This document shows, piece by piece, positions 13,301 to 20,479 of a stretch of DNA of 64,000 nucleotides. This DNA comes from Cydia pomonella (lineage: Eukaryota; Arthropoda; Insecta; Lepidoptera; Tortricidae), in assembly GCF_033807575.1 (NCBI RefSeq), contig NC_084703.1, positions 7,254,001-7,318,000 of the forward strand. Direction: 5' to 3'. The stretch's first letter is position 1. Each line of letters begins with the position of its first letter. The position numbers were made by a program, and so were the translations under genes. The notes under the pieces are model-generated. The model ran no database searches. It was given only the letters and a program-made list of their open reading frames with translations, and was not told where the DNA came from.

Positions 13301-16300
13301 ACGGTCGCGAATCAAATCCTGTTCCAATGAGGAAAATGCACAGTTTTTTGTTAATAATCTAAGTGCCGTTACGTACTGGCTTATAGTTTCTCCATCTTCT
13401 TGGCTGCGAGTAAAAAATTTGTATCTCGCTAAAGTTATGTTCGGTTTCAGACCAAAATATCCATCGAACTTTTCTTGAAGGATTTTTATATCATCGCGAT
13501 CACTTTCTTTGTTGAACTCGAATGTTTGATATGCATTGAACCCCTCGGGTCCAATTAAGTTGATAAGCAAACTGGCCTGAGTCGCGGAGTCTTCTTTAAC
13601 TACTCCAGATGCCTTAAGAAATAAATTGAATTGCATCTTCCAACATTGCCACGCGTCAGCCCGGCTGACGGGGCTCCCGTCGGTGTTGAGCTCGGGAGGC
13701 GGTCTCGCATGTTCCATTTGAAGTACACTTTAGCACAAACACAATAACTTATAATTCTTACACCAATAAACTCCAATAACTGCACAAAAACTATTTATAT
13801 CCCACCGCTGCCACCATGTAGTAAATCAAACACCGAGCTCAGATGACAACTGGTTTATTAAAATAATAACGGGTAGATATACCTTATTATAGAACTACCT
13901 ACAACACAAGTTACACAAGTTTTATTATATTCCTTATAGTTTTTGTTTAACTAAAAATTTTCAGTACAGCCCTCGTACATGCGCGTTGCCGACCCTTAAC
14001 TTTCGTAAAAAAAACTTCTACTACAACATTTTTTAACGACATGAAAATACATAGTAACATTAAACTAAGTTTAACAATATTTGACCAGAGTTCACAAAAC
14101 AGTTTTAAATCCCATAAGGTATGGTAAGGTATGGAGTAAGAGAAAGACAGGTGCAAGAGAAATACGGGGGAATCCTCGGGGGATTGTAAGGAATTCTCAT
14201 ACTGTCTCTCTTGTCCTGAGCAAAATAAGTTATGATTCTCCTACCCCACCTGATTTTAATTGTATTTACTGTACCAAATCATACGATCCGACAGTAAATA
14301 CACAAGTTACCGTAAATAATACCGAAATCTGACCTGAACTGACCTGATGAAGTGTACCATTTCAAACAAAATAAGTTTTCCAGATCAGTCCTACTGTTTC
14401 TAGAAATCGGGATGATACATTTAAATAATTAAAGATCCCAACAAACAGAATACCCCTTTTTCAAGATTTTACAGTCAGTTAGCAATAGCCGATAGCCAAA
14501 TAAAATTAAACTAATCTTGAATTGGGTTGGAGCTAGGTAGTACGAAATTAATACATTTTGGATCCGAAATAACCAGATCCAACAAATTGCTAGACCCGGA
14601 AACCCTAGCGATTTCGGGCGTTCATTTTAAGATTAGTTTTACTTTTACTCTAACATGTAGTGTATGCTTCATTAAAAGACATAGTTTACTTTCGCCAGGT
14701 CATATGAGCATTATGTACTCACCGGACATGCCAAACGGATCCCCAATGTTGATCGTGGCGCTCTGGGCCTTCACTTTTCGCACATCCTCTTTCGTCTTCG
14801 CAGCAGCTGATTTTTGTGTCGCCTACAAATAATAATAACCAATGAACAACACTATTTTATAGTAGGTACACACTCTTCTAAAAATATTTTAATAAACATT
14901 GCAGAGGCTGGAATATCCTTGGCTGGAATATCCTTGACTGGTCTTGTGAAGGAAAACTGTAACTAATATTGACCTGATAAGGAAAAAATTGCATTAGCTT
15001 TATATATTAGTAATTTATCCGTGACTGTTACGTATTATATTTGGTCAACTATTAAGTCAGGTAAGACTGTCAGACTAACGCGATACTATCAATTTAGAAC
15101 CTTAATCATAGTTAACATTAAGATGGTGCGAAATTTTAGAGTTCTACCATCCCAATTAATATAGTTTAATAATAGAGTCATTTTTTTAATACAACTATTA
15201 TTTTCCTAGTTAGTACATACAGTATGCCGAAATTCTTTGTAACCCTGTCACAAAACCGAGAAAATTATCATATCTTTTGTATAGTATAATATTAGACAAA
15301 AAATATTACGTTATGAGCACGATATTATTCCACATTCGGTATGGTTTAGCTTTAAAAGCTGATTTTCAAAAACGTTCCCAGCGTCTCCGCGTTGAAGAGA
15401 AGTGGTTCGAACCTGGAAGGCGTTGAGTGTGGCCATGTACTCGTCGCTGAGCCGCTCTCTGGTCAGCTTGCCCGCGGGCTGCTCCACCGGCATCTTCATA
15501 AGGTCCATGATCATCGAGGACGTGTCTTTGGCCATCTTTTGGGTGTAATTCTGGATCTGACGCCTGGGACGCACATAAAGTGAAATATGAAATTGGGAAA
15601 CATTTTTTTTTTATATCATATCGTTTATGCACTTTCTACTTTTCTAGTCGAGGTCTGTGTGGTCTTAACAAGCCAACTGTATATCGCCAGGTGACAACCA
15701 AAACACACAAAATATCGACCTTGATTTGGAAATACCCTTCGGTTCAATATGGCTCTAAACTTGTGTTAGTAATTAGTGAGCTTTGGTTGTTGCTGACCAG
15801 CGGCCAGTAACCGTTTGTCTGAATAAATAATTATGATTATTTTGAGCGTGTAGGTAGAAAAGCTATGAACACTTACAGTTGATTGCGAAGCTCCTGGGAG
15901 TCTTGAGGAGTCTGCAGCTGGTTGACCATCTTTGACATTGAGGATACTGTATAAAAAACATTATTGATCATTTTGTTACAGTTATTTAATACAGCAGGTT
16001 CAGACACAATCACATCACAAACAAAATTGTACCTTATATCTTTGGAATAAGGCAAAATGTGTATCCATTTATAATTGTGACCGCGGCCGGAAAAACGTCC
16101 CATTTTGTCGCTTGCCATAAGGACGCCTTGTCAGGTTATTCGTAAAAAGATATAAGTAAATCTCGTCCTTATGGCAAGTGACAAAGTGGGACGTTTTGCC
16201 GGTCGCGGTCAATTATTTATGATTGTGTTATACAGACGTACCTAAATATACTTTTACTGGGAATCGTTATGATTATTGGCCCAGCTATTGTAAGTACATA

Positions 16301-19300
16301 TTACTTCATGTAAGATATAAATAAATATCTGTACTTCAACAATTATATGTATGTATACATTTTTACCGCCGCAACATTGTATACGATCGCGAACTCCTAG
16401 CGATCTATACAGCTGTATACTTAAATACATACATAGAAAACACCCATGACACAGGAAAAAATATTCGTGCTCATCACACAAATAAATACCTTTACCAGGG
16501 TTTGAACCCGGGACCATCGGCTTCATAGGCAGCGTCACCCACTAGGCCAGAGCCAGACAGGTGTCAAAATAAATTCATAATAAAAATTTATTTCAATTAT
16601 AATTACGCACATTTCTCTGCATATTATAAAAAAACAGCATTTTATAAATATAATTTGTCTCTAGTTGTGTAATTGTCTCGATGACTATTAGTTGCATGTA
16701 GAAAGAAAAGTACAGCCAGCGATAAAATCTTGTACCAAAAATGAAATTTTTGCCAAAGACTTATTTATTATATGAAGGAAAAAGGCTCTGCCTGTGTCTG
16801 TTACTTTTTCACGGATAAATTACTGAACGGGTTTTGATGAAGTTTAACAAATAGAAAGCCAAAGCTAAATTTAGCAATGTCTTTTTTTAAGGAGAGGGAG
16901 TGTAAAAAATACATTGAATAGGTACAACATACGGGATCTTTGTGTCAGACAACTTTGGAAATTTATTAATTATAAGTATTTTCAACATTTGAATTCGCAA
17001 GGGCAAGTGAGAGCAAACTATTTTCATTGTTCCGTCTTTGTTACATAAATTAAGTATTGAGATTTTTTTTGCAATTAACCATATTGTTATTCACAAACGT
17101 TAATTGCCTTTAGGTAATTATGTAGTATTGAGAAGTTATAGTTAAACACGTAAAAATAACCAGGCATGGTTGACCTTGTTATGGCATGCCAGGACAAGTC
17201 AGACTTGCTTTTATATTTAAATGTTGAATTAGTAGACTATTAGATGGCTACCATGAAAATCTACATTTAGAGAATCTATGTTTATCTATTTATTTTGCAA
17301 TAATGACGAGATGAGGGACAGACTCCAAAATTTAATATTCATAGTAGTTGTCCAGAATCCAAGACTTCTAAGGATCACCATATAAAAAATAGCCAGGTGA
17401 ATTTGAAATCAATTTGAAATTAAAATTACGTTGAAGTAAGTACCCTTACGAGGTTGGGATGTAAACACAAAAGTACAAAGAAGAGCAATGAAAATGGTTG
17501 CTTTATACATGAGGCTACAAAGGATTCACATTCTTTGAAATCTCGCACCAAGCAGCACACGCAAACCAAGCTAACATTGCACAGACTTTTCAGAGACGGA
17601 GTGTGGCGGTGTCACAGCATAGCCACACATTGTCACACCAAAGAGTCTTTCTACTCTATTGACAAACTGAGTATTGTTTAGTTACTGACACATGTGGGTC
17701 AAAATACTTTTCATTGTCTTGTGTCTGACCCCCTGTCACCCTTGTATTGGTGGCTTCTATCAAATAAACAAAAAAGTCGAGTGCTTTTACATGTCTTTAT
17801 AGCTGTAGATTAAATTTTACTTGAGAATAATTAAAATAAAAAAAACATCCCATACAAAAGATGCTTTCCATCCCATTTTTAGGGGCAAAAAATAAGGCAA
17901 CAAAAAGAATTTTGACCCATGTGCCTTTTTTTATTATGTCCATCATAGGTATTGTCTCTAATATAAACAGCAATTGAGATGCAAGTGCATTGCAATAAAT
18001 ATTATGATTAAGACAAAAGAGCTACGCCTAAGACCATAATTAGCTGAGCTCATGAAATTTACTTATCCATGCTTGATTTTAAGATTTGAGTTTTATTTTT
18101 AAATAATTTTAACATAAAATATGATATACCCTTTCAGTACATCGTTCATTATGATAAGCAATACACAATTAGCTCCCACCCAATTAAAACTAATCTCTAA
18201 CTTATGATATTTTAAATGTTCATATTTAATGATTGTTATTTGTTCACATGTTCAGATTGCAATACTGTATCTGTATATTTTATCTCATCCTAACATCAAT
18301 GCTACATTCCCTCATAAACTTGCTTGAAATCAAGTTTTCAACAAGTGTATGTATGTAGGTAACAAATGTATATCTCATATATTCATTATAACTGTGACAA
18401 AACCAAATATTATATACTTTGGCGCTGAGCACACTGGATCCTGTTCGCACATCCCTCTGCTGTCTGAGCGAGGCAATGCTATGCGCATAATATAGCGAAA
18501 TCCCGCTTGCATGTTGTTGATGTGTGAATCTGATCCAGTGTGCTAAGCGCCTAAGCCTTGTCTTTTTACATTTATGTAGTATTATGTGTTGGCATATTAT
18601 TGTGTCGATTAAAGTATTAAGATTACTAATAAGTTTTGGTTTCTTTGTTCAGTATATAATATAATAAGTATTAATATTTAAAAATATTAGTGGTAACACG
18701 TTGTAAAAAAAAAAAAATCTAGTGCTAACCACCAATTATCTGTTAACCTGTTGCTACCGGTGGGAACCTATAATTGGCTCTTTGTTATCTATATATATAA
18801 ACTATTGTACAATTTATAGCTGTTGGTTCTCCGAACAATAAATAATAAATGTAGAGTTTTACCCCCCCTGAGGCCTTTAAAAGGTCTCCCATATACCAAT
18901 TTAAATCTTCAAATCAAACTTGCATTTGCCTCGGCAAGTTTAGTTGCCTGGGCAGCTAGAAGTTACAGGTAGGCTTCATGATTGATGTCTATTTCTGAGA
19001 GACAGCAATAACACTAAGAATACACTTATAAGGTATCATCCTATTGATAAAATGAAGCCTGCAGCTGCTAACAATGTTCCAGCCAGGAGTAATGTAATTA
19101 ATAACTTGTTATAATGCATATTGTGTTCTCATAAACCACTGGGGCTTATGAGAACATAATAGGCATTATGACAAGTTATTAATTACTATCCACCACCACC
19201 ACTGGGCAGAATCTCAAAACAAATGGGTTTGAAAGATAAATTTTCACATGTTTAAATTCAGATTTTCTTTTTGGAATAACATCAATTGGCTTAGGGCAGA

Positions 19301-20474
19301 ATTGAATAATATACTGCTGCACTGAGCACTTTGAAATTTAATTTAGTAATATACAATATTGTATGATAAAGTTAAACAATTGATTTTTATTTAATAATTA
19401 GTTATTGCACTTATGCTTGTTGTGGCAGTACAAATGGTTTCAACCCTATAAGTGGGGCTGCAAAAAAAATATTACCAAAAAACATAATACCTAGGTTGTA
19501 TAATAAAGCCTACTAATAGTATAAGGGCATCTTTTGGCTGAAATTATTATGAAGTTGATAGAAATTATTATCAAACTTTTAGAAGATTTATGATAAGAAT
19601 AAAGTTGACAAATTTTACAGCTTGCTGTCAAGAGTTATTGTTACTAACATTTGACCCCCCCTCCCCCTTGGTGATATTTGGTGAGGTTCTTGGCGAACCC
19701 CCCCTCCCCCACATAACCTCATGTGTATTTTTTATTTATTTTTTTATTCAACCTAATTTTAAGTAAAATAGTATTGTATAGAGTAAATCTTGTTTAGACT
19801 CGCTATTTTGTACTGCCAAGGGAAGATTTATGTTTAACAAAACCAAGAAAAAGTATGTGGTACATATTTTTTCTTAGTTTCGTTCACCATAGAAAAATAC
19901 ACGTGAGGTTTTCTTATACCCCCCTCCCCCACGTGATCTCTCGTGATTTTTTCGTGACCCCTCCCCTCCCTATAGAACCTCGCGTGATTTGTGCACAAGC
20001 CCTTTAAGGTTTTCTGTTATTATAACATTCGTAACTTACATTTTATGAGCTTCAGCTTGAAATAAACTTTAATTTAATTTTAGCTATTACGCTTGGCTAG
20101 AAACAATCCTAAGGTTTACATTTCAATAGGCATTTTTTCCAAGAACCTTGAACCAGCTTTGTTATTATTGTTATTATCTCAGATGGATCAAGGTTACAGT
20201 AGCAAGTGTACATTTTAAGTCATACAGGATTGTTTTGAAATTGTGATGCATTGTTATGAATTCATGAAGCAATCGGCATATGAGTCTAAACAAAGACATA
20301 TCACTATCTTTAGCTACGTAGTAGATAATACCAACAAACGATAAAGAGGCTTGCAAGGTGATACATACCATTTTGTGATATTTTCTTTATATTACTGGCT
20401 ATCGTCGACGACAACTGCTGGAAGCTCTCGCCCCTGTCTTCGTAGGTCACGCCGCCTTGATATGAAGCATCCAT
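4250..20474 (-). CDS. Syx7: Syntaxin-7/12-like endosomal t-SNARE (complete, 7 coding exons)
   Basis: Spliced CDS: 20474-20369, 15946-15877, 15563-15413, 14822-14723, 7795-7671, 5795-5640, 4336-4250 (TAA at 4252-4250). The exons sum to 795 nt, 264 residues, close to the usual syntaxin-7 length, and every junction is GT/AG with matching phase. Seen: an N-terminal helical (Habc-like) region at about residues 12-130, a charged linker, a Qa-SNARE motif at about 176-236 with the zero-layer glutamine at Q204 (DQGQVVDSIE), a basic KLRKKK stretch, and a C-terminal membrane anchor rich in I/V/L (about 244-262). Family knowledge: such tail-anchored syntaxins drive fusion of early/late endosomes and lysosomes; the Drosophila relative is Syx7/avalanche. 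Syntaxin-12/13 is the alternative name. The first coding exon has an acceptor 5 nt before the ATG (CTGCAG|GTAGG), so the 5' UTR is split. Its neighbour PAN3 is divergently transcribed. Confidence 0.93.
4739..5428. repeat. Dispersed lepidopteran repeat with internal duplication
   Basis: It runs from AAAAAGCGGCCAAGTGCAAG to TTTGGCTACGGAACCCT in the syntaxin last intron. An internal segment (TCTTATTTTAGTAGTTAC, then a G run, then ACATTTTACCACTTTG) occurs at 4853 and again about 176 bp later. ORFs here are spurious. A related end (GGGTTCTGTAGC / CGGAACCCTTATAG) flanks the SINE at 25368. Confidence 0.7.
5640..5795 (-). CDS. Syx7: Syntaxin coding exon 6: SNARE motif core (residues 185-236)
   Basis: Acceptor TTTTCAG|AGTGAC and donor TACAAG|GTTGTA. 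It encodes SDILDVNQIFKELGTM and the DQGQVVDSIE core with zero-layer Q204. It is 52 codons long, phase 0 at both ends. Confidence 0.95.
6690..7336 (+). repeat. Tandem array, about 188-bp unit, three copies
   Basis: TTTAGGGATGACCTTTCCC starts unit 1 (about 6694); equivalents start near 7074 and 7262. Units share GAGGCCTCCGSTTCCGATC and GATGATACATT. Unit 1 is lengthened by a 188-bp MITE; unit 3 is truncated. A stray partial copy lies at about 14390-14450. Confidence 0.82.
6858..7045. repeat. 188-bp hairpin MITE inside the tandem array
   Basis: Ends ACCCCTAGTGTAA and TTACACTAGGGGTA. Inner arms include CGTTTGCGTTTAGTCTCATT / AATGAGACTTAACGCAAACG. The flanks are CCGT on both sides; array unit 2 has a single CCGT at this site, so this is the duplicated target. 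Confidence 0.82.
7671..7795 (-). CDS. Syx7: Syntaxin coding exon 5 (residues 143-184)
   Basis: Acceptor TATCCAG|GGCGC and donor CTTGAG|GTATGC. It encodes a charged linker and the start of the SNARE helix (EERERDIRQLE). Confidence 0.92.
8091..8191 (-). repeat. Dispersed lepidopteran repeat, left part (split by mariner)
   Basis: In reverse orientation it carries GGAGATTGCTTACCATCAGG and TGTTTGCCACCTACGTAGTA ending in poly(A). The sequence resumes at 13976 with CATGCGCGTTGCCGACCC, exactly as in the uninterrupted copy at 40783-40901. Confidence 0.85.
8192..8216 (+). repeat. Mariner left terminal inverted repeat
   Basis: CGAGGGTTGTTCCGTTAATA and on to 8216. It pairs with 13951-13975 at 18 of 25 positions and is preceded by TA. 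Confidence 0.88.
8376..9437 (+). CDS. Mariner transposase, intact ORF
   Basis: The 353-residue ORF starts at the conventional MELTREAFRAM methionine; a longer in-frame start at 8310 adds 22 non-homologous-looking residues. An N-terminal helix-turn-helix DNA-binding region (about 1-110) includes DEPRPGRPPTAV. A WIPHFL motif at 121-126 stands in place of the usual WVPHEL. The catalytic triad is complete: D160 in VTSDESW, D255 in FHQDNAPAH and D290 in PYSPDLAPCD, with 34 residues between the last two (D,D34D). No stop or frameshift is present. Family role: cut-and-paste transposition at TA sites. The 3' UTR is interrupted two bases after the stop codon by an LTR element, so the copy may no longer move as a unit, but its protein could act in trans if expressed. 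Confidence 0.95.
   Translation: MELTREAFRAMIYYDYKRGLTYKDSHENLTSVFGTLSPSLATISYWFREFKRGRSDIKDEPRPGRPPTAVTPENVIKAEWLIKESRNITHREIQDELKIGSRAVSTILHDHLQVRKVSSRWIPHFLTQEQKDSRVDWCKYMLKKFDNGDSQQVTYIVTSDESWIYSYDPFTKQQSTQWVFEEDDLPTKVVRGRSVNKKMVAVFFRRSGPVAVIPLEDRKTVTSQWYSEVCLPQAFQELNVSRPSTGTRGIIFHQDNAPAHTASRTMDFLSKSGVQLLPHPPYSPDLAPCDFFLFPTLKKLLRGRRFSTADEAVDEFRRLFFDLPQEQFFSCFESWFSRMHKCINVAGEYFEKL
9440..9529 (-). repeat. 3' LTR (90 bp)
   Basis: Identical to 13817-13906 over 90 bp. It contains a sense-strand AATAAA at 9478-9483, relevant because the element lies in sense in the syntaxin intron. Confidence 0.93.
9530..9539 (-). other. Polypurine tract
   Basis: AAGGGAAAGA on the element strand lies directly before the 3' LTR, the expected plus-strand priming site. 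Confidence 0.7.
9725..13717 (-). CDS. Gag-Pol polyprotein of the Ty3/gypsy element (1330 aa, single ORF)
   Basis: One uninterrupted frame. Order seen: Gag region (1-235); G/R-rich basic stretch (199-225); a Cys cluster (CPGCGQTCDPGKC, 239-251) and a CX2CX4HX4C zinc knuckle (CFMCQGYGHFARMC, 258-271); aspartic protease DSGADINML (332-340); reverse transcriptase about 455-640 with LDASSGFWAIQLD and the active site FIDDI (602-606); RNase H about 745-860 (VDASSVALGATV, YAQIEKEMLAI, ETDHKPLE); integrase HHCC finger (about 969-1008, ending CEACQEC), DDE core (MDIFEY, IITDNATTF, AQSNGKSERAV) and a basic C-terminus. RT-RNaseH-IN order is Ty3/gypsy. No envelope ORF is present. Gag and Pol are fused without a frameshift. 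With identical LTRs the insertion looks young and possibly active. Confidence 0.96.
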   Translation of the reverse strand: MEHARPPPELNTDGSPVSRADAWQCWKMQFNLFLKASGVVKEDSATQASLLINLIGPEGFNAYQTFEFNKESDRDDIKILQEKFDGYFGLKPNITLARYKFFTRSQEDGETISQYVTALRLLTKNCAFSSLEQDLIRDRIVCGISSTIVRDRLLRTEDLTLDKAIKICQADEISSDGSRRLDALKISAGPSQVDAVQLRGGRAGRGARGGGRWRPSRGAWGARPGGSGAAPPARQRAPCPGCGQTCDPGKCPANGVQCFMCQGYGHFARMCVSKSVNNKKVYDIAVCDDESGNEYESFYVPVIANVSSVSSSSKDWYETLRSEYGEENFKLDSGADINMLSYHRYLQLGCDPKLIVDEPSTRLFSYSRDVIPIKGVSIMDWYYKNRVYKLKFAIADDEHSESVLGRDSCTELGLIKRVHSVDLSKYSNLFEGLGCLPGLYHIVVDETVQPVISATRKVPIGLHDKLRQELDRMVQLGVIRKVSHPTRWVNALVIVAKKNGSLRICLDPRPLNCAVQRAHFQLPTINEIAAKLHGARYFSVLDASSGFWAIQLDEESADLCTFGTPFGRYQYLRLPYGINCASEVFHAKIKQLLENLDGVDSFIDDIICWGRTKEEHDERLNKLLKRATEINLKFNKDKCKLRVEEVTYLGHVFNKNGMRPDPEKIRAIKDMPTPEDKKSLERFLGAINFLSKFIPNYSEHTFPLTRLLKKESVWCWDSVHDEAFAKLKDLVCNAPVLTLFDASQPVVISVDASSVALGATVLQGGRPVEYASRTLTDTQMRYAQIEKEMLAIVFACEKYHQYIYGQKNVIVETDHKPLESIFKKALDTIPVRLQRMLLRLQGYDLKVSYKPGKYMYIPDTLSRAPLPDLYDDSISRCVVYQVNQLLDSVQMSQSKLKLIREETVKDEALCQLKEYINKGWPQYKRDVIEKLKCYWSYKDELQIITDIIFKNKLILIPAALRGQMLKIIHDGHQGIDRCKSRAREVLFWPGITRDIELYVRRCEACQECQNAPAREPMLPVPIPELPWCKVGMDIFEYRKQYFLIMVDYFSGYVEVAQLKNMTSLSVISVMKENFARYGIPQTIITDNATTFTSRDFNRFKSQWGFEHITSSPHYAQSNGKSERAVQSIKKILTKSINSGTDFYLDLLSYRNTPRGNIGSPAQLLMGRRLNCRLPVHHSLLEPVNMNLRCHKALTKQQNKTKTNYDKRCRHLAKLNVGDDVIIMDHTSMTNKMRGKIVKTCSTPRSYIIKNRRGMEYRRNRRHLIKCEPVAPPPPTTPGQGSSPLDVKCAPVVEQAPNPCTSVTTQTTQPNEPTLTRNRARKMGIDINALF
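13799..13816 (-). other. Probable primer-binding site
   Basis: TGGTGGCAGCGGTGGGAT directly abuts the 5' LTR. Starting with TGG, it fits pairing to a tRNA 3' CCA end. The tRNA species was not determined. Confidence 0.65.
13817..13906 (-). repeat. 5' LTR (90 bp)
   Basis: Identical to 9440-9529. The gag-pol ATG at 13717 lies 100 bp downstream of its inner edge. Confidence 0.93.
13951..13975 (-). repeat. Mariner right terminal inverted repeat
   Basis: In reverse complement it reads CGAGGGCTGTACTGAAAATT and on. It is followed by TA at 13976-13977 and then by the continuation of the host repeat (CATGCGCGTTGCCGACCC). Confidence 0.88.
13976..13998 (-). repeat. Dispersed lepidopteran repeat, right part
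   Basis: Continuation of 8091-8191 across the mariner insertion; it matches the start of the copy at 40783 (GGGTCGGCAACGCGCATG). Confidence 0.82.
14000..14722. other. Intron remainder right of the mariner nest
   Basis: No gene. The partial copy of the 188-bp array unit (TTTCTAGAAATCGGGATGAT) lies at about 14390-14450. Confidence 0.5.
14723..14822 (-). CDS. Syx7: Syntaxin coding exon 4 (residues 110-142)
   Basis: Acceptor TTTGTAG|GCGAC and donor TCCG|GTGAGT, phase 1. It encodes the last Habc helix (ATQKSAAAKTKEDVRKVKAQ) and the start of the linker. Confidence 0.9.
15413..15563 (-). CDS. Syx7: Syntaxin coding exon 3 (residues 59-109)
   Basis: Acceptor GTCCCAG|GCGTC and donor TTCCAG|GTTCGA. 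It encodes the Habc segment with RQIQNYTQKMAKDTSS and ERLSDEYMATLNAFQ, a pattern typical of syntaxin-7/12. Confidence 0.92.
15877..15946 (-). CDS. Syx7: Syntaxin coding exon 2 (residues 36-58)
   Basis: Acceptor TTATACAG|TATCC and donor AACT|GTAAGT. It encodes SSMSKMVNQLQTPQDSQELR, part of the first Habc helix. The split codon CT|G restores a leucine with exon 3. Confidence 0.9.
16075..16212. repeat. 138-bp hairpin MITE
   Basis: TTGTGACCGCGGCCGG at the left pairs with CCGGTCGCGGTCAA at the right; inner AACGTCCCATTTTGT / ACAAAGTGGGACGTT and CTTGCCATAAGGACG / CGTCCTTATGGCAAG also pair. Confidence 0.8.
16430..16556 (-). mobile_element. tRNA-derived SINE (family A), minus orientation
   Basis: On the minus strand an A box (TGGCCTAGTGGG) is followed by GATGGTCCCGGGTTCAAACC with the B box, then TGGTAAAGGTATTTATTTGT and a body shared with 23205 and 23858. 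Confidence 0.72.
18421..18551. repeat. 131-bp MITE
   Basis: GGCGCTGAGCACACTGGATC at the left pairs with GATCCAGTGTGCTAAGCGCC at the right; GCACATC/GATGTGT extend the stem. Confidence 0.78.
19088..19187. repeat. 100-bp near-perfect hairpin
   Basis: AGTAATGTAATTAATAACTT and ATTGTGTTCTCATAA pair with TTATGAGAACATAAT and AAGTTATTAATTACT around a short loop (ACCACTGGGGC). Confidence 0.75.
19640..20000. repeat. C-rich dispersed repeat
   Basis: Runs of C/T (CCCCCCCTCCCCC) alternate with CACGTGAGGTT and CACGTGATCTCTCGTGATTT. It is low complexity and non-coding. Confidence 0.5.
20369..20474 (-). CDS. Syx7: Syntaxin coding exon 1 (residues 1-35, split codon 36)
   Basis: It begins MDASYQGGVTYEDRG. 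A splice acceptor lies at 20480/20479, so at least one non-coding 5' exon lies upstream. The donor is ATG|GTATGT, phase 1. Confidence 0.9.
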
Positions 20475-20479
20475 CCTAC

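Larger units (their letters stand above)
9440..13906 (-). mobile_element. Ty3/gypsy LTR retrotransposon with 90-bp LTRs (Mag-like)
   Basis: Two identical 90-bp LTRs (9440-9529 and 13817-13906) bracket a single gag-pol ORF. In element orientation the LTR starts TGTTGTAG and ends ACTACA and contains AATAAA. A primer-binding-site-like sequence (TGGTGGCAGCGG) directly follows the 5' LTR, and a purine tract (AAGGGAAAGA) directly precedes the 3' LTR. The very short LTRs recall the Mag family first described in Bombyx. No matching target duplication is visible (flanks TAAAT and CAAGT). It lies in the same sense as the syntaxin gene. Confidence 0.93.
8192..13975 (+). mobile_element. Mariner (Tc1/mariner) element, split by an LTR retrotransposon
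   Basis: Imperfect terminal inverted repeats occupy 8192-8216 (starting CGAGGGTTGTTCCG) and 13951-13975 (ending CAGCCCTCG); 18 of 25 positions pair. Both ends are flanked by TA (8190-8191 and 13976-13977), the mariner target duplication. Without the retrotransposon at 9440-13906 the element is 1317 bp, the classic mariner size. It lies antisense to the syntaxin gene, in its fourth coding intron. Confidence 0.93.
15947..20368. other. Syntaxin first coding intron (4.4 kb)
   Basis: It holds a hairpin MITE, a SINE, two further MITEs and a C-rich repeat (listed separately). Between them it is AT-rich sequence without recognisable genes. Confidence 0.6.

Noticed and set aside
12920..13478. Plus-strand open frames of 85 and 179 codons opposite gag
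   Set aside because: They are antisense shadows of the GC-rich, Gly/Arg-coding part of Gag in the retrotransposon.
9429..13911. AAGTT on both sides of the LTR element as a target duplication
   Set aside because: The left AAGTT is six bases away from the LTR edge, while polypurine tract and PBS fix the LTR borders, so it cannot be the duplication.
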